Made by a program: the position numbers and the translations under genes. Shown in pieces: positions 1 to 11,065 of a DNA stretch of 64,000 nucleotides (positions within the stretch are counted from its first letter, which is position 1; every line of letters begins with the position of its first letter). Below the pieces are notes generated by a model. The model was not told the DNA's origin. It did not search any database and saw nothing but the letters and a program-made list of their open reading frames with translations. This DNA comes from Mikania micrantha. Its lineage: Eukaryota; Streptophyta; Magnoliopsida; Asterales; Asteraceae. The stretch is taken from positions 61,898,031 to 61,962,030 of the forward strand of contig CM018682.1 in NCBI GenBank assembly GCA_009363875.1. The letters run 5' to 3'.

Positions 1-1102
1 ACCTTCGGGTTTGCTGGAACAACCAGAGATACCACAATGGAAGTGGGAACAAATAGCTATGGATTTCATTACCAAGCTACCGCGCACTTCCAGCGGACAT
101 GATTCGATTTGGGTCATCATTGATAGATTGACCAAGTCCGCACATTTCTTGCCGATTAGAGAAACGTACAAGATGGAGAAACTTGCAAGACTATACATTG
201 ATGAGATAGTAGTAAGGCACGGGGTGCCATTGTCTATTATCTCAGACCGGGACAGTCGATTCACTTCGCGGTTCTGGCAATCATTGCAACAATCATTAGG
301 GACAAGTGTTAACTTGAGCACTGCTTATCATCCACAAACGGATGGACAAAGCGAGCGCACTATTCAAACCCTATAGGATATGTTGAGAACATGCATCCTA
401 GACTTCGGTGGAAGTTGGGACACACATTTACCACTTATTGAGTTCTTCTACAATAATAGCTACCACAGCAGCGTTGGATGTGCTCCGTTTGAAGCACTCT
501 ACGGTAGAAAATGTCGGTCTCCAATTTGTTGGACCGAAGTGGGAGACAACAGAATAACTGGGCCTGAACTTATTCAGGAAACTACTGATAAGATAGCCCA
601 GATACAACGACGATTACAAGCAACACGTAGCCGCCAAAAGAGTTACGCAGACAAACGGCGCAAGCCTTTGGAATTTGATGTGGGTGACCGAGTCATGTTG
701 AAAGTGTCCCCATGGAAAGGCGTAGTTCGTTTTGGGGCTAAAGGAAAACTAGCACCTCGATATGTCGGACCGTTTGAGATTACTCAACGCATAGGTCCTG
801 TGGCATACAGACTCAGACTCCCTGATGAACTCAGTGGAGTACACGATGTGTTTCATGTATCAAATCTCAAGAGGTGTCTAGCAGATGAAACATTGATCAT
901 ACCATTAGGAGAGATACAAATTGATGAACAACTACATTTCATTGAAGAACCTGTAGAGATTATGGAACGTGAAGTCAAGAGACTGAAACGAAGTCGTATC
1001 CCTATTGTAAAGGTTCGATGGAACTCCAAGCGTGGACCAGAGTTTACCTGGGAACGCGAGGACAACATGAAAGCAAAGTATCCCCATCTGTTCGAGAATT
1101 GA
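1..1102 (+). pseudogene. Chromovirus (family 1) pol 3' end: integrase core and chromodomain, broken
   Basis: This is the C-terminal part of a Ty3/gypsy polyprotein that begins outside the window; the frame is open from base 2. It shows the integrase catalytic core (MDFITKLPR with the first Asp, IISDRDSRF with the second, AYHPQTDGQSERT with the Glu), the GPF/Y region (YVGPFEITQRIGPVAYRL) and a C-terminal chromodomain-like segment ending in FTWEREDNMKAKYPHLFEN. An in-frame TAG at 374-376 interrupts it soon after the catalytic Glu; the related family 2 copies have a Glu codon there, so this is a nonsense change. Upstream domains are off the window. Chromodomain plus long LTR suggest the Tekay/Del lineage (inference). 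Integrase would insert the cDNA, and the chromodomain is thought to steer it to heterochromatin. Confidence 0.93.
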
Positions 1103-1120
1103 AGCCCGACTTTGATGCTT

Positions 1121-1139
1121 AAATTTCGGGACGAAATTT
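1121..1139 (+). other. Conserved stem-loop before the PPT
   Basis: Perfect 8-bp inverted repeat (AAATTTCG / CGAAATTT) around a GGA loop, 19 bp after the pol stop. The same 19 bases lie in the same place in both family 2 copies (50851-50869 and 59768-59786). Confidence 0.75.
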
Positions 1140-1146
1140 CTTTAAC

Positions 1147-1156
1147 AAGGGGAGAC
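1147..1156 (+). other. Polypurine tract, family 1
   Basis: AAGGGGAGAC directly before the LTR start TGTAACAG. This is the expected site of plus-strand DNA priming. The family 2 copies have AGGAGGAGAC in the same place. Confidence 0.8.
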
Positions 1157-1943
1157 TGTAACAGCAAGTGCCAGATCGTCTGGCAAGTCCGTACGGTATG
1201 TGCACTTTCACCTTATTCTATGTGTGCATACGTAAGTCTAAACAGTACTTGTATTAACAGAATCCTAAATACAAGAAACCGTTGTACGTATTTTCGTATA
1301 AACTTAAATACATTAAGTACAACGTACATTTGAAACATTAGTTGTGTTTATTAAGTGAAAACTTAATTACAGTTAACACAACAAATCATGAGAAACAACG
1401 GTATTCAAACAATATTCAGATTCATATCGGTTGCGATCTGATGTCCACAGATGACAGGAATCAGATGACCGACAAGTCAGTACAGAAACAATGTGAAATC
1501 ATGATGTATAGTTGAGTCCGACAGTGAGGAAACACAATTAAAACATAATGCAGTGTTATTTCAGAATGACGAACTGACAGTGTGTTTGCGTGAGTGACGA
1601 CTCACACAAACATATCTGTGAGTTTAGAATTCTGAAATAATGACTGAAAAGTAGAAAACAAAAGTCAGAAAGCAAAACCATCGTCGTATTCGTTCGGGTG
1701 ACGATTCGAACGAATTACGCGCGAAGGTTACGCGATCTGACGAAACGAAAACGAAAACACGTCACGAACGAAAATAATTTAATAAAATCAAATAAATAAC
1801 ATTTTACAATTTTGAAACTCATCAAAATAATTAAATTAAATCCTTTTATTTAAGTCCATTTAAATTACGCGTAATTTTCCGGAAATGTAACGAAAACGCG
1901 AACCGAGCAACGAAAACGAACCCGAACCCGAACACCCTCGGGG

Positions 1944-1950
1944 TATAAAA
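1944..1950 (+). promoter_or_regulatory. TATA box of family 1 LTR
   Basis: TATAAAA in the context CTCGGGGTATAAAAACCC, followed by a pyrimidine-rich leader about 25-35 bp downstream (TCTCATTTCTATCACCCTC). That is the normal spacing for a plant start site, so transcription probably starts near 1970-1985. Confidence 0.6.
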
Positions 1951-2633
1951 ACCCAAGAATGAGAGTTTTCTCTCATTTCTATCACCCTCAACCTCTCTCT
2001 AAACCCAAAACCCGGCTAACACCATTTTTAGGGTTTTCTCAACTTCAAACCTCCATAACTTCTTCATTTCTTCACCAAATCACCCCATTCTTGAACCTAC
2101 TTGAAGCCCTTGACATCCTCTACACGAAAGTACAACAGATCGGAGGTGAAACCCACTCAAAATCGAGGTATGCGGCTGCAAAGATTTCGAAAACTAGGGT
2201 TTCTTCCACTTTCTTGTTAAACTTTTAGCCTACTCGATTCTATGGCCTTCTTGACCGGATCTCACATGATACAAGTTCACCCTAACACTTGCCTTCTCCA
2301 TGGCTGAGGCAAAGAAACCGGTTATAACCATCTGGGTGCGACGGCAGTAAGGATGGCCGAATGGCTCTAGGGTCGAATGGCCCTTATCCATTCGGCAGTT
2401 ATCCTCATTCGACCCTGGGCTCACTCGAGCCTTCTCATTCGCTGGTCAACATCTCTCATTCGCCATGGTCACATTCGGAGGTTCTCACTTCATTCGGCCA
2501 AAACACCCTTCATTCGACAGACACCATGCGCCACTCATCCTTTCATCCCTATTCGGCAGCCTGGATGCCCACACAGTTCATCATGGTGTGACCTACACAC
2601 AACCACATGTACGCTAAAGCCCACACCAGATTT

Positions 2634-3368
2634 GGCCCAACAGGCCTGTTTCTGCCCATCAGATCTTGTTCGGCCCAAGGCCTGCTGCTTTAGGCCCAAC
2701 ATCATCACCCAGCCCACCAGTTGGTTCATTTATGCAGCCCCACTTTACTGTTATGGCCCAACAGCCCTTCATTTTGGCCCATGGTCTTTTATGGAGGCCC
2801 AGGTCACTTGGCCCACATTACCTTTCAGCCCACACAACCATCTAGAGCTGTTAACAATCCAGTTGGCCCACACATGGAATGGATTAGGCCACTAGTAGGC
2901 CCACAGTTTATGGCTCAAGGCCCACTGCTTTTAGCCCAAGGCCAAGATTCTAGCCAATTACCCAACTTTTAGGCCCTCATTGGTTTCAGCCCATGTAAGC
3001 AAGGCCCAGCTTGGCCCATGAACTCTTTCGGCAAAGGCCCGAGACAAAACCCATAGGGCCCAGCAAAATCAGCCCGAGGCCCACAGAGACTAATTCAAGG
3101 CCTATTTTTAGGCCCTTGTCTTCATTTTTGGAGCCACTTTACCATTTACTGGGTCAATAGCCTATTTCTGGCCCAATCTTGATTCCTACAGCCCATTTTG
3201 ACATTAGGCCCAACAAATATTGCCTGGGCCCACATTTGGCCCAACAACTTCTTTAGTGGCCCAATAAAGGCCCACAAAGCTACTTGAACTCTAGCCTTTG
3301 TAACCTTTGGCAAGGCCCTTGTAATTCAACACCACATATCATTGGCCCAACTTAATTTGTTTGGCCCA
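2634..3368 (+). promoter_or_regulatory. Dense GGCCCA (site II) motif block in the LTR
   Basis: I count about 22 GGCCCA (TGGGCC on the other strand) in about 735 bp. The spacing is irregular and the flanks are not repeats of each other. TGGGCC/TGGGCY is the plant site II element bound by TCP factors in many housekeeping promoters. The block lies downstream of the TATA box, so it may act as a transcribed enhancer or be low-complexity drift. It has no convincing coding content. Confidence 0.5.
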
Positions 3369-3791
3369 CATGACTAAAGAACTACTATAACTCTGTAATT
3401 CGACACTAATATGTGGTAATATTCATGATAACCAAGGAATTACTACCAAAACGGCAACTTTTACAACAAAGTTTTGTAACACTTATAACATGGCCTTCAT
3501 GAAACCACCATTGGTCTTTAATATGAAATAGATGAAACAATAATAAGTCAAAGGAAGTCTATAGATTATAAGGACCAATAACAAATAAAGATGGGCCAGA
3601 CAATGACTGAACACTTTGAGTGTTGGCCAAAGCTTATGGCTAACACATACATACACACATAAAATCCCTATAATTCATACTAATAAGTTATAAACATCGT
3701 GAAATCAATACAGGATCGTGAAAACACACTCAAGTACAATCAAGAGCGCGTACATTCTTGTTTAAGCTAAGTCAAACACAATTACTACAAG

Positions 3792-5276
3792 GTGAGTTCA
3801 TATGCCCCTTTTTACTTTAAATCTTTACTGATTTTAACTCTCGGGGCTGAGAAACATGTTTGCTTTTATTTATTTAAAAGTTTGCTTAACATGTTATTTA
3901 TACTTTGATTTGATAATATTAAATTGCTTATTATCATATATCATTGTATGCATGCTTGTATGATTATGAGATAACAGGGAAACTCAAATGATTATGATAA
4001 GATAAATTCTTAATCATCAACACATTATAATAACTTAGTTATAAGATTATAACTTATAACACTTAGTTATTTCCACATGATCAGATACTTAATCAATTTA
4101 CACTTAATTACATAATGAGGCTTTGGGAACACATGGATTCAGTAAATGATGATCATGATAACGTAACTTCATGGGATTCTTATCATTTACAGTAAATGAT
4201 GATCATGATAACGTAACTTCATGGGATTCTTATCATTTACACCTAATTAACATAATGTAATAAGACAAGTTCTTATTCGACTTTGTTAAGTACACGAGAA
4301 CAATCCCACACGGATACTTTGGGATCACATGGATTCAGTAAATGATGATCATGATAACGTAACTTCATGGGATTCTTATCATTTACAGTAAATGATGATC
4401 ATGATAACGTAACTTCATGGGATTCTTATCATTTACACATAATTAACATAATGTAATAAGACAAGTTCTTATTCGACTTTGTTAAGTACACGAGAACAAT
4501 CCCACACGGATACTTTGGGATCACATGGAATTCAGTAAATGATGATCATGATAACGTAACTTCATGGGATTCTTATCATTTACACCTGATTATCATAACG
4601 AAATAAGACAAGTTCTTATTCGACTTTGTTAATCACATGAGGACAATCCCACACGGAAACTTTGGGATCACATGGCGGGATAGGAGAGAATGGAATGCAT
4701 TTTAATCTGATTACGTGAGGATTAAAATGGATTCCATTCGGATTCTATACGCTACATTTGGAGACATATGATGAACAGTTAACTAATACTTTTAATTAAA
4801 TTAAAAGTGTAACATAAAAGTTAACCTCACAAGTAATAAAATAATACAAGGATCAGATTTAAATAATCTAAATTCCTTAATTCAACGAGGGTTATCAATA
4901 CTTCGGTTTGATGACTAAACCCCTCTTACTATATTATTATTCTACATATGATTACACAGCGGACAATTCGGATAGTTGGGAAATGGATATCTTTAGTTGT
5001 ATCGCAAGTGGTGTGGAACTTGGTTGAGTATGTGGTGGGATAGCGTCTGGGCTTGACCCTTTCGTGATTCCCTATATATAAGCATACTTAGTTAGGTGAT
5101 ATACTACTTGTACATATAACTAAGGAGAGGCCATTGGGTGGAACAGGTGAAACAAGTATACAAGCAACAATTATATCATTGTGAATGTGTGAATGATCAG
5201 TCAATGGTTTTCAATTTACTTACTTATGAACTCACCAACCTAGTGTTGACTTTGTTTAAATTACATGTTTTCTCAG
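3792..5276 (+). other. Candidate intron inside the family 1 LTR
   Basis: Donor CTACAAG|GTGAGTT and acceptor TTTTCTCAG|GTGACG match plant consensus. Both fall where family 2 LTRs have CTACCAG|GTGAGTTT and TTTTTGCAG|GGAGAC, in locally similar sequence (CTCACCA...TAGTGTTGAC against CTCACCA...TTGTGCTGAC). The interval would be 1485 bp here and 544 bp in family 2. Splicing is inferred. Confidence 0.4.
4141..4680 (+). repeat. Nested tandem repeat: 50-bp unit inside a 196-bp unit
   Basis: A 50-bp unit starting AGTAAATGATGATC occurs twice in a row (4141-4190, 4191-4240). This pair plus about 96 bp of spacer repeats at 4337 and again, with one copy only, at 4534, so the outer period is 196-197 bp. 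The ends of the 50-bp unit are inverted (GTAAATGAT / ATCATTTAC), so single strands could fold. The repeat lies inside the candidate intron. Confidence 0.8.
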
Positions 5277-5638
5277 GTGACGAACAGGTGTAGATACTAT
5301 ATGCAAATGATAAGCTAGTGGACTCATAGAAGACCTAGCTTTCTTTTGATTGCATACTTTTGATATGACAGAACATTGAATCACTTTTGTATATCTTGTA
5401 CAGATCAAGATATAAACTCATTGATTTTTTTTGACTAGATTTACTTAGTTAAATTATGATGTACAATGTAATTTAACTTTGTAATTCTATTTCATGTCAT
5501 GATTAGCATTTCTCATTTATATCTCATGTGGTATGTAAACAATCTGATCATTTGATTATCAACTCAATGATATCGCGCCTCGAGAACATTCCGCCGACGG
5601 GAAAACACGATCCGTTCCCGCCGGCCCGGGGTGTGACA

Positions 5639-6267
5639 AGTTACAACAAGAAAAAGACAAAGAATGTCAACTTAATTGACTTAGTGACTAAATCTTTCAA
5701 TGCTTATTTTCAAATAAAAAATATGAAGACAAAACATGTTTATAAACCACATCCATATAATTCAAGATATTCTGTTCCAATTGTGAAATAGAATAATTTC
5801 AAAATTTATAGTGGTTATAGACAAAGAAATACAATGTGTTTTCAATCGTATACTCAGTCTTTTCAGCAAACTTGGAATACTTAGAGATCTGGTTCCAGTA
5901 TGGATTGAAAAAGAATGTATCACATTAATCATGAGATTCACAAAGAAGCTGAACGCCAATTTCATGAAAATGAAACAATAATATTGAAGCCCAAACCAAA
6001 GAGGGTTTGGAAGGTTGTTAATTCTCATACCCAGGCTATAACTAAGGGGGAGAATGTTAGCACATAAAGATAGTAAAAGCTTTGGGTTATTAATTATTGT
6101 TATTGGAATTCAATAATTCCGAATACAACTCTTATATTTGAGAAGGAGGAGAAACAATTTCAGAGACTTGTAGATCTTGATCTGTCCTAAGAAAGTTGCT
6201 GGAAGCTACTGTTTGTCTCAAACGAGCTGATTAGAGAATAATCACTGAGCTGTTGTTAAGGGGGGCC
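5639..6267 (+). repeat. Array unit U0, 5'-truncated by the family 1 insertion
   Basis: It begins in the gag tail (SYNKKKTKNVN) immediately after the LTR and runs through both PPT-like tracts to the next LTR start. It matches the same part of U1-U3 closely, including the in-frame TAG after PIVK, with small differences (AAATCTTTCAATGCTT against AAAGCTTTCAATGTTT). The rest of this unit is presumably left of the chromovirus. Confidence 0.9.
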
Positions 6268-8666
6268 TGTTAGTGCACGGATTTATCAACAGCTTTCGAT
6301 GATTACTTAAGACATTGTTTTTAGTCTAAATCATGTATTTGAGTTGTATTTTGTATTTTACTTGAATTTCTAGTATTGGTCAAGTATTGATTGTCGATGC
6401 TAATGGTATCGATATGAGTTCCACCGATACTAGTAGTATCGACACATATATTGTCAATACTAGTAATATCGGTATGTTAGTTGTCGATATTAATAGTATC
6501 GATGCCGCCGATGCTAGTTGCCTATGTATAGGCAAGTGTTTGATTTTGTATATAGTGCTTCATTCACAATATTACGATTTTCTTTGAATCTAGAGGGAGA
6601 AACATTTTAGAGAGACTTTGCATTTCATTCTTATTATTAATAGTCTTGTAATCCGATCTTCATTCAATGAGAATTCAAATCATATACATTGTCTTCTTCA
6701 TACTCTCACACACACATCGACACGTTTATGGATTCCGCACGTTTTTGAGTCGATTGATCTCAGTTTTATCCAATGCAAACGGACTTTCAAGTGGTATGAG
6801 AGACTTAGTGCTCGGTTCTAAGATCACATTGCGTGTTTTGAATAGATTTGGATTGTTGAAGATTTAAAATTTGAAAGTTTGTTGAAGATGAAAATTTGCA
6901 GCCACGTTTTTAGACAAATTGATGATTTTCAGATGTGATTTTGATCAAATTGATGGGCTAGGGTTGTGTATTTTTGAATTACGAAGAGATTGATATAAAA
7001 TTCGACTTTTAGCTCTCAAAAATGAAGATTTTAGAAGGATTCTTGTGATTTTTCGAGCTGTTCGGACTTAACAGATTTTCCCGCCAATTTCTAGCATCGA
7101 TACTATTAGTATCGGTGGAATCTTGGGTGATAATATTAGTATCGACGGAATCTTTATCGATACTATTAGTATCGGTGGAAACTTCATCGATACTATTAGT
7201 ATCGGTGGAATCTTTGTAGATACTATTAGTATCGGTGAAATCTTTGTAGATACTTTTAGTATGTGCATTGACTTTTTCAGATTATTATTATCAGCGTTGA
7301 CTTTTGTAGCTACTGTCAGTATCTACAAAAACAAGACCTTAAAAAGTTTTCGAGGTGTTGAAAATTTTTCCTCAGGAATTCAAAATTGAAAATTATTCAA
7401 GATTATCTACTTTGTTTTGTAAAACGGAGATTGAAAATATGTCAAAGCTTCCGGTTCTTTTCTTGCTTAGCGATTTTTCATCTTGGCGTACACAATTTGA
7501 AGCATTTCTCGTGCTTGTTGACCCGAATCTCAAAATTCATATATTTTTGATCGATATTTTCAACCTAAGCTCAATGGAGTTTATAAAAATTCATTAAGAT
7601 TAAATAAAGAAGAGAACGAATGCTATGATCGTCAGAAGAATGTTTTTACCATGCTTTCTATGGCAATCTCCAAAGATATTTTTCAGACTTTCAAGTAGAT
7701 CAAGAATTCTAATGATCTTTGGATTGCTATAGCCAACTTGTGTGATGATTCTAAATTTAGGAATGGCACTCATGATTTAAAAGATCAGATTGATGAACTG
7801 AAAGCTGAAGTTATGAGATTAAATAAAAGATGTGATAAATTTAAATTGTTTAAACAAGAAAATACAAGATTAAAGAAAGAAATTGAAGATTTTAAGATTA
7901 AATCTGAACTCTAGGAAAAGCGGATGGATGAAGATCATGTTGATATTTCTAAGGAAATATTCAAGTCAATATCCAAACCTGTTGAGTGCCAGAAACAAAA
8001 GAGGAAATGGAAAACAAGGAGTAGGTCAAGAAAGTCAAGTTACAACAAGAAAAAGACAAAGAATGTCAACTTAATTGACTTAGTGACTAAAGCTTTCAAT
8101 GTTTATTTTCAAATAAAAAATATGAAGACAAAACATGTTTATAAACCACATCCATATAATTCAAGATATTCTGTTCCAATTGTGAAATAGAATAATTTCA
8201 AAATTTATAGTGGTTATAGACAAAGAAATACAATGTGTTTTCAATCGTATACTCAGTCTTTTCAGCAAACTTGGAATACTTAGAGATCTGGTTCCAGTAT
8301 GGATTGAAAAAGAATGTATCACATTAATCATGAGATTCACAAAGAAGCTGAACGCCAATTTCATGAAAATGAAACAATAATATTGAAGCCCAAACCAAAG
8401 AGGGTTTGGAAGGTTGTTAATTCTCATACCCAGGCTATAACTAAGGGGGAGAATGTTAGCACATAAAGATAGTAAAAGCTTTGGGTTATTAATTATTGTT
8501 ATTGGAATTCAATAATTCCGAATACAACTCTTATATTTGAGAAGGAGGAGAAACAATTTCAGAGACTTGTAGATCTTGATCTGTCCTAAGAAAGTTACTG
8601 GAAGCTACTGTTTGTCTCAAACGAGCTGATTAGAGAATAATCACTGAGCTGTTGTTAAGGGGGGCC
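6268..8666 (+). repeat. Array unit U1 (2399 bp)
   Basis: LTR-like part 6268-6789 (522 bp) with two palindrome repeats. The TATA region 6518-6535 reads TATGTATA. Degenerate PBS follows from 6792. The 30-bp minisatellite spans 7096-7262. The gag remnant spans 7385-8466 and carries many lesions: start codon changed to ATT (7385), TAG at 7696 and 7912, and another TAG after PIVK at about 8188. U1-U3 form a very similar group with the same length and the same private lesions. Confidence 0.93.
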
Positions 8667-11065
8667 TGTTAGTGCACGGATTTATCAACAGCTTTCGATG
8701 ATTACTTAAGACATTGTTTTTAGTCTAAATCATGTATTTGAGTTGTATTTTGTATTTTACTTGAATTTCTAGTATTGGTCAAGTATTGATTGTCGATGCT
8801 AATGGTATCGATATGAGTTCCACCGATACTAGTAGTATCGACACATATATTGTCAATACTAGTAATATCGGTATGTTAGTTGTCGATATTAATAGTATCG
8901 ATGCCGCCGATGCTAGTTGCCTATGTATAGGCAAGTGTTTGATTTTGTATATAGTGCTTCATTCACAATATTACGATTTTCTTTGAATCTAGAGGGAGAA
9001 ACATTTTAGAGAGACTTTGCATTTCATTCTTATTATTAATAGTCTTGTAATCCGATCTTCATTCAATGAGAATTCAAATCATATACATTGTCTTCTTCAT
9101 ACTCTCACACACACATCGACACGTTTATGGATTCCGCACGTTTTTGAGTCGATTGATCTCAGTTTTATCCAATGCAAACGGACTTTCAAGTGGTATGAGA
9201 GACTTAGTGCTCGGTTCTAAGATCACATTGCGTGTTTTGAATAGATTTGGATTGTTGAAGATTTAAAATTTGAAAGTTTGTTGAAGATGAAAATTTGCAG
9301 CCACGTTTTTAGACAAATTGATGATTTTCAGATGTGATTTTGATCAAATTGACGGGCTAGGGTTGTGTATTTTTGAATTACGAAGAGATTGATATAAAAT
9401 TCGACTTTTAGCTCTCAAAAATGAAGATTTTAGAAGGATTCTTGTGATTTTTCGAGCTGTTCGGACTTAACAGATTTTCCCGCCAATTTCTAGCATCGAT
9501 ACTATTAGTATCGGTGGAATCTTGGGTGATAATATTAGTATCGACGGAATCTTTATCGATACTATTAGTATCGGTGGAAACTTCATCGATACTATTAGTA
9601 TCGGTGGAATCTTTGTAGATACTATTAGTATCGGTGAAATCTTTGTAGATACTTTTAGTATGTGCATTGACTTTTTCAGATTATTATTATCAGCGTTGAC
9701 TTTTGTAGCTACTGTCAGTATCTACAAAAACAAGACCTTAAAAAGTTTTCGAGGTGTTGAAAATTTTTCCTCAGGAATTCAAAATTGAAAATTATTCAAG
9801 ATTATCTACTTTGTTTTGTAAAACGGAGATTGAAAATATGTCAAAGCTTCCGGTTCTTTTCTTGCTTAGCGATTTTTCATCTTGGCGTACACAATTTGAA
9901 GCATTTCTCGTGCTTGTTGACCCGAATCTCAAAATTCATATATTTTTGATCGATATTTTCAACCTAAGCTCAATGGAGTTTATAAAAATTCATTAAGATT
10001 AAATAAAGAAGAGAACGAATGCTATGATCGTCAGAAGAATGTTTTTACCATGCTTTCTATGGCAATCTCCAAAGATATTTTTCAGACTTTCAAGTAGATC
10101 AAGAATTCTAATGATCTTTGTATTGCTATAGCCAACTTGTGTGATGATTCTAAATTTAGGAATGGCACTCATGATTTAAAAGATCAGATTGATGAACTGA
10201 AAGCTGAAGTTATGAGATTAAATAAAAGATGTGATAAATTTAAATTGTTTAAACAAGAAAATACAAGATTAAAGAAAGAAATTGAAGATTTTAAGATTAA
10301 ATCTGAACTCTAGGAAAAGCGGATGGATGAAGATCATGTTGATATTTCTAAGGAAATATTCAAGTCAATATCCAAACCTGTTGAGTGCCAGAAACAAAAG
10401 AGGAAATGGAAAACAAGGAGTAGGTCAAGAAAGTCAAGTTACAACAAGAAAAAGACAAAGAATGTCAACTTAATTGACTTAGTGACTAAAGCTTTCAATG
10501 TTTATTTTCAAATAAAAAATATGAAGACAAAACATGTTTATAAACCACATCCATATAATTCAAGATATTCTGTTCCAATTGTGAAATAGAATAATTTCAA
10601 AATTTATAGTGGTTATAGACAAAGAAATACAATGTGTTTTCAATCGTATACTCAGTCTTTTCAGCAAACTTGGAATACTTAGAGATCTGGTTCCAGTATG
10701 GATTGAAAAAGAATGTATCACATTAATCATGAGATTCACAAAGAAGCTGAACGCCAATTTCATGAAAATGAAACAATAATATTGAAGCCCAAACCAAAGA
10801 GGGTTTGGAAGGTTGTTAATTCTCATACCCAGGCTATAACTAAGGGGGAGAATGTTAGCACATAAAGATAGTAAAAGCTTTGGGTTATTAATTATTGTTA
10901 TTGGAATTCAATAATTCCGAATACAACTCTTATATTTGAGAAGGAGGAGAAACAATTTCAGAGACTTGTAGATCTTGATCTGTCCTAAGAAAGTTACTGG
11001 AAGCTACTGTTTGTCTCAAACGAGCTGATTAGAGAATAATCACTGAGCTGTTGTTAAGGGGGGCC
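8667..11065 (+). repeat. Array unit U2 (2399 bp)
   Basis: Collinear with U1 without net length change; only a handful of substitutions are visible (for example GACGGGCTAGG where U1 has GATGGGCTAGG, and TTTGTATTGC for TTTGGATTGC). LTR-like part 8667-9188, minisatellite 9495-9661, gag remnant 9784-10865 with the same four lesions as U1. Confidence 0.93.

Larger units (their letters stand above)
1157..5638 (+). mobile_element. 3' LTR of family 1 chromovirus (about 4.48 kb)
   Basis: It starts TGTAACAG after the PPT and ends GGTGTGACA, and the next base is inside an array unit (AGTTACAACAAG), so the element sits inside the tandem array. The 5-bp target duplication would be AGTTA if the left copy, outside the window, matches. 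The LTR holds a TATA box, a block dense in GGCCCA motifs, nested tandem repeats and a candidate intron. Frames of 60-172 codons inside it look accidental: low complexity and no family resemblance. At 4482 bp it is over twice the family 2 LTR (2072 bp); both ends match the family 2 layout, but the other LTR is not here to confirm the boundaries. Confidence 0.78.

Noticed and set aside
2377..2895. 172-codon ORF in the family 1 LTR
   Set aside because: Made of GGCCCA and CATTCG-type low-complexity sequence, His/Pro/Trp-rich, within an LTR; no domain.
1157..5638. A nested third element inside the long family 1 LTR
   Set aside because: I found no internal TG...CA pair with target duplications, PBS or coding remnant; the order of LTR features parallels family 2.
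5528..5791. 87-codon ORF spanning the LTR/array junction
   Set aside because: It is a chance fusion of the LTR end with the gag tail of U0.
5762..6028. Recurring antisense ORF MRINNLPNPLWFGLQYY (88 codons) in most units
   Set aside because: It is the reverse of the gag tail; its conservation follows from the repeat, and there is no family match.
6791..6830. Possible tRNA-like sequence after the LTR (GTGGTATGAGAGACTTAGTGC)
   Set aside because: It is the degenerate primer-binding site; no cloverleaf or T-loop GTTCRANNC in the correct place.
7123..7389. Repeat-protein ORFs of the ISIGGIFIDT kind and the antisense ILIVSTKIPP kind in every unit
   Set aside because: A 30-bp repeat is open in several frames on both strands by chance; frames differ between units and lack conserved starts.
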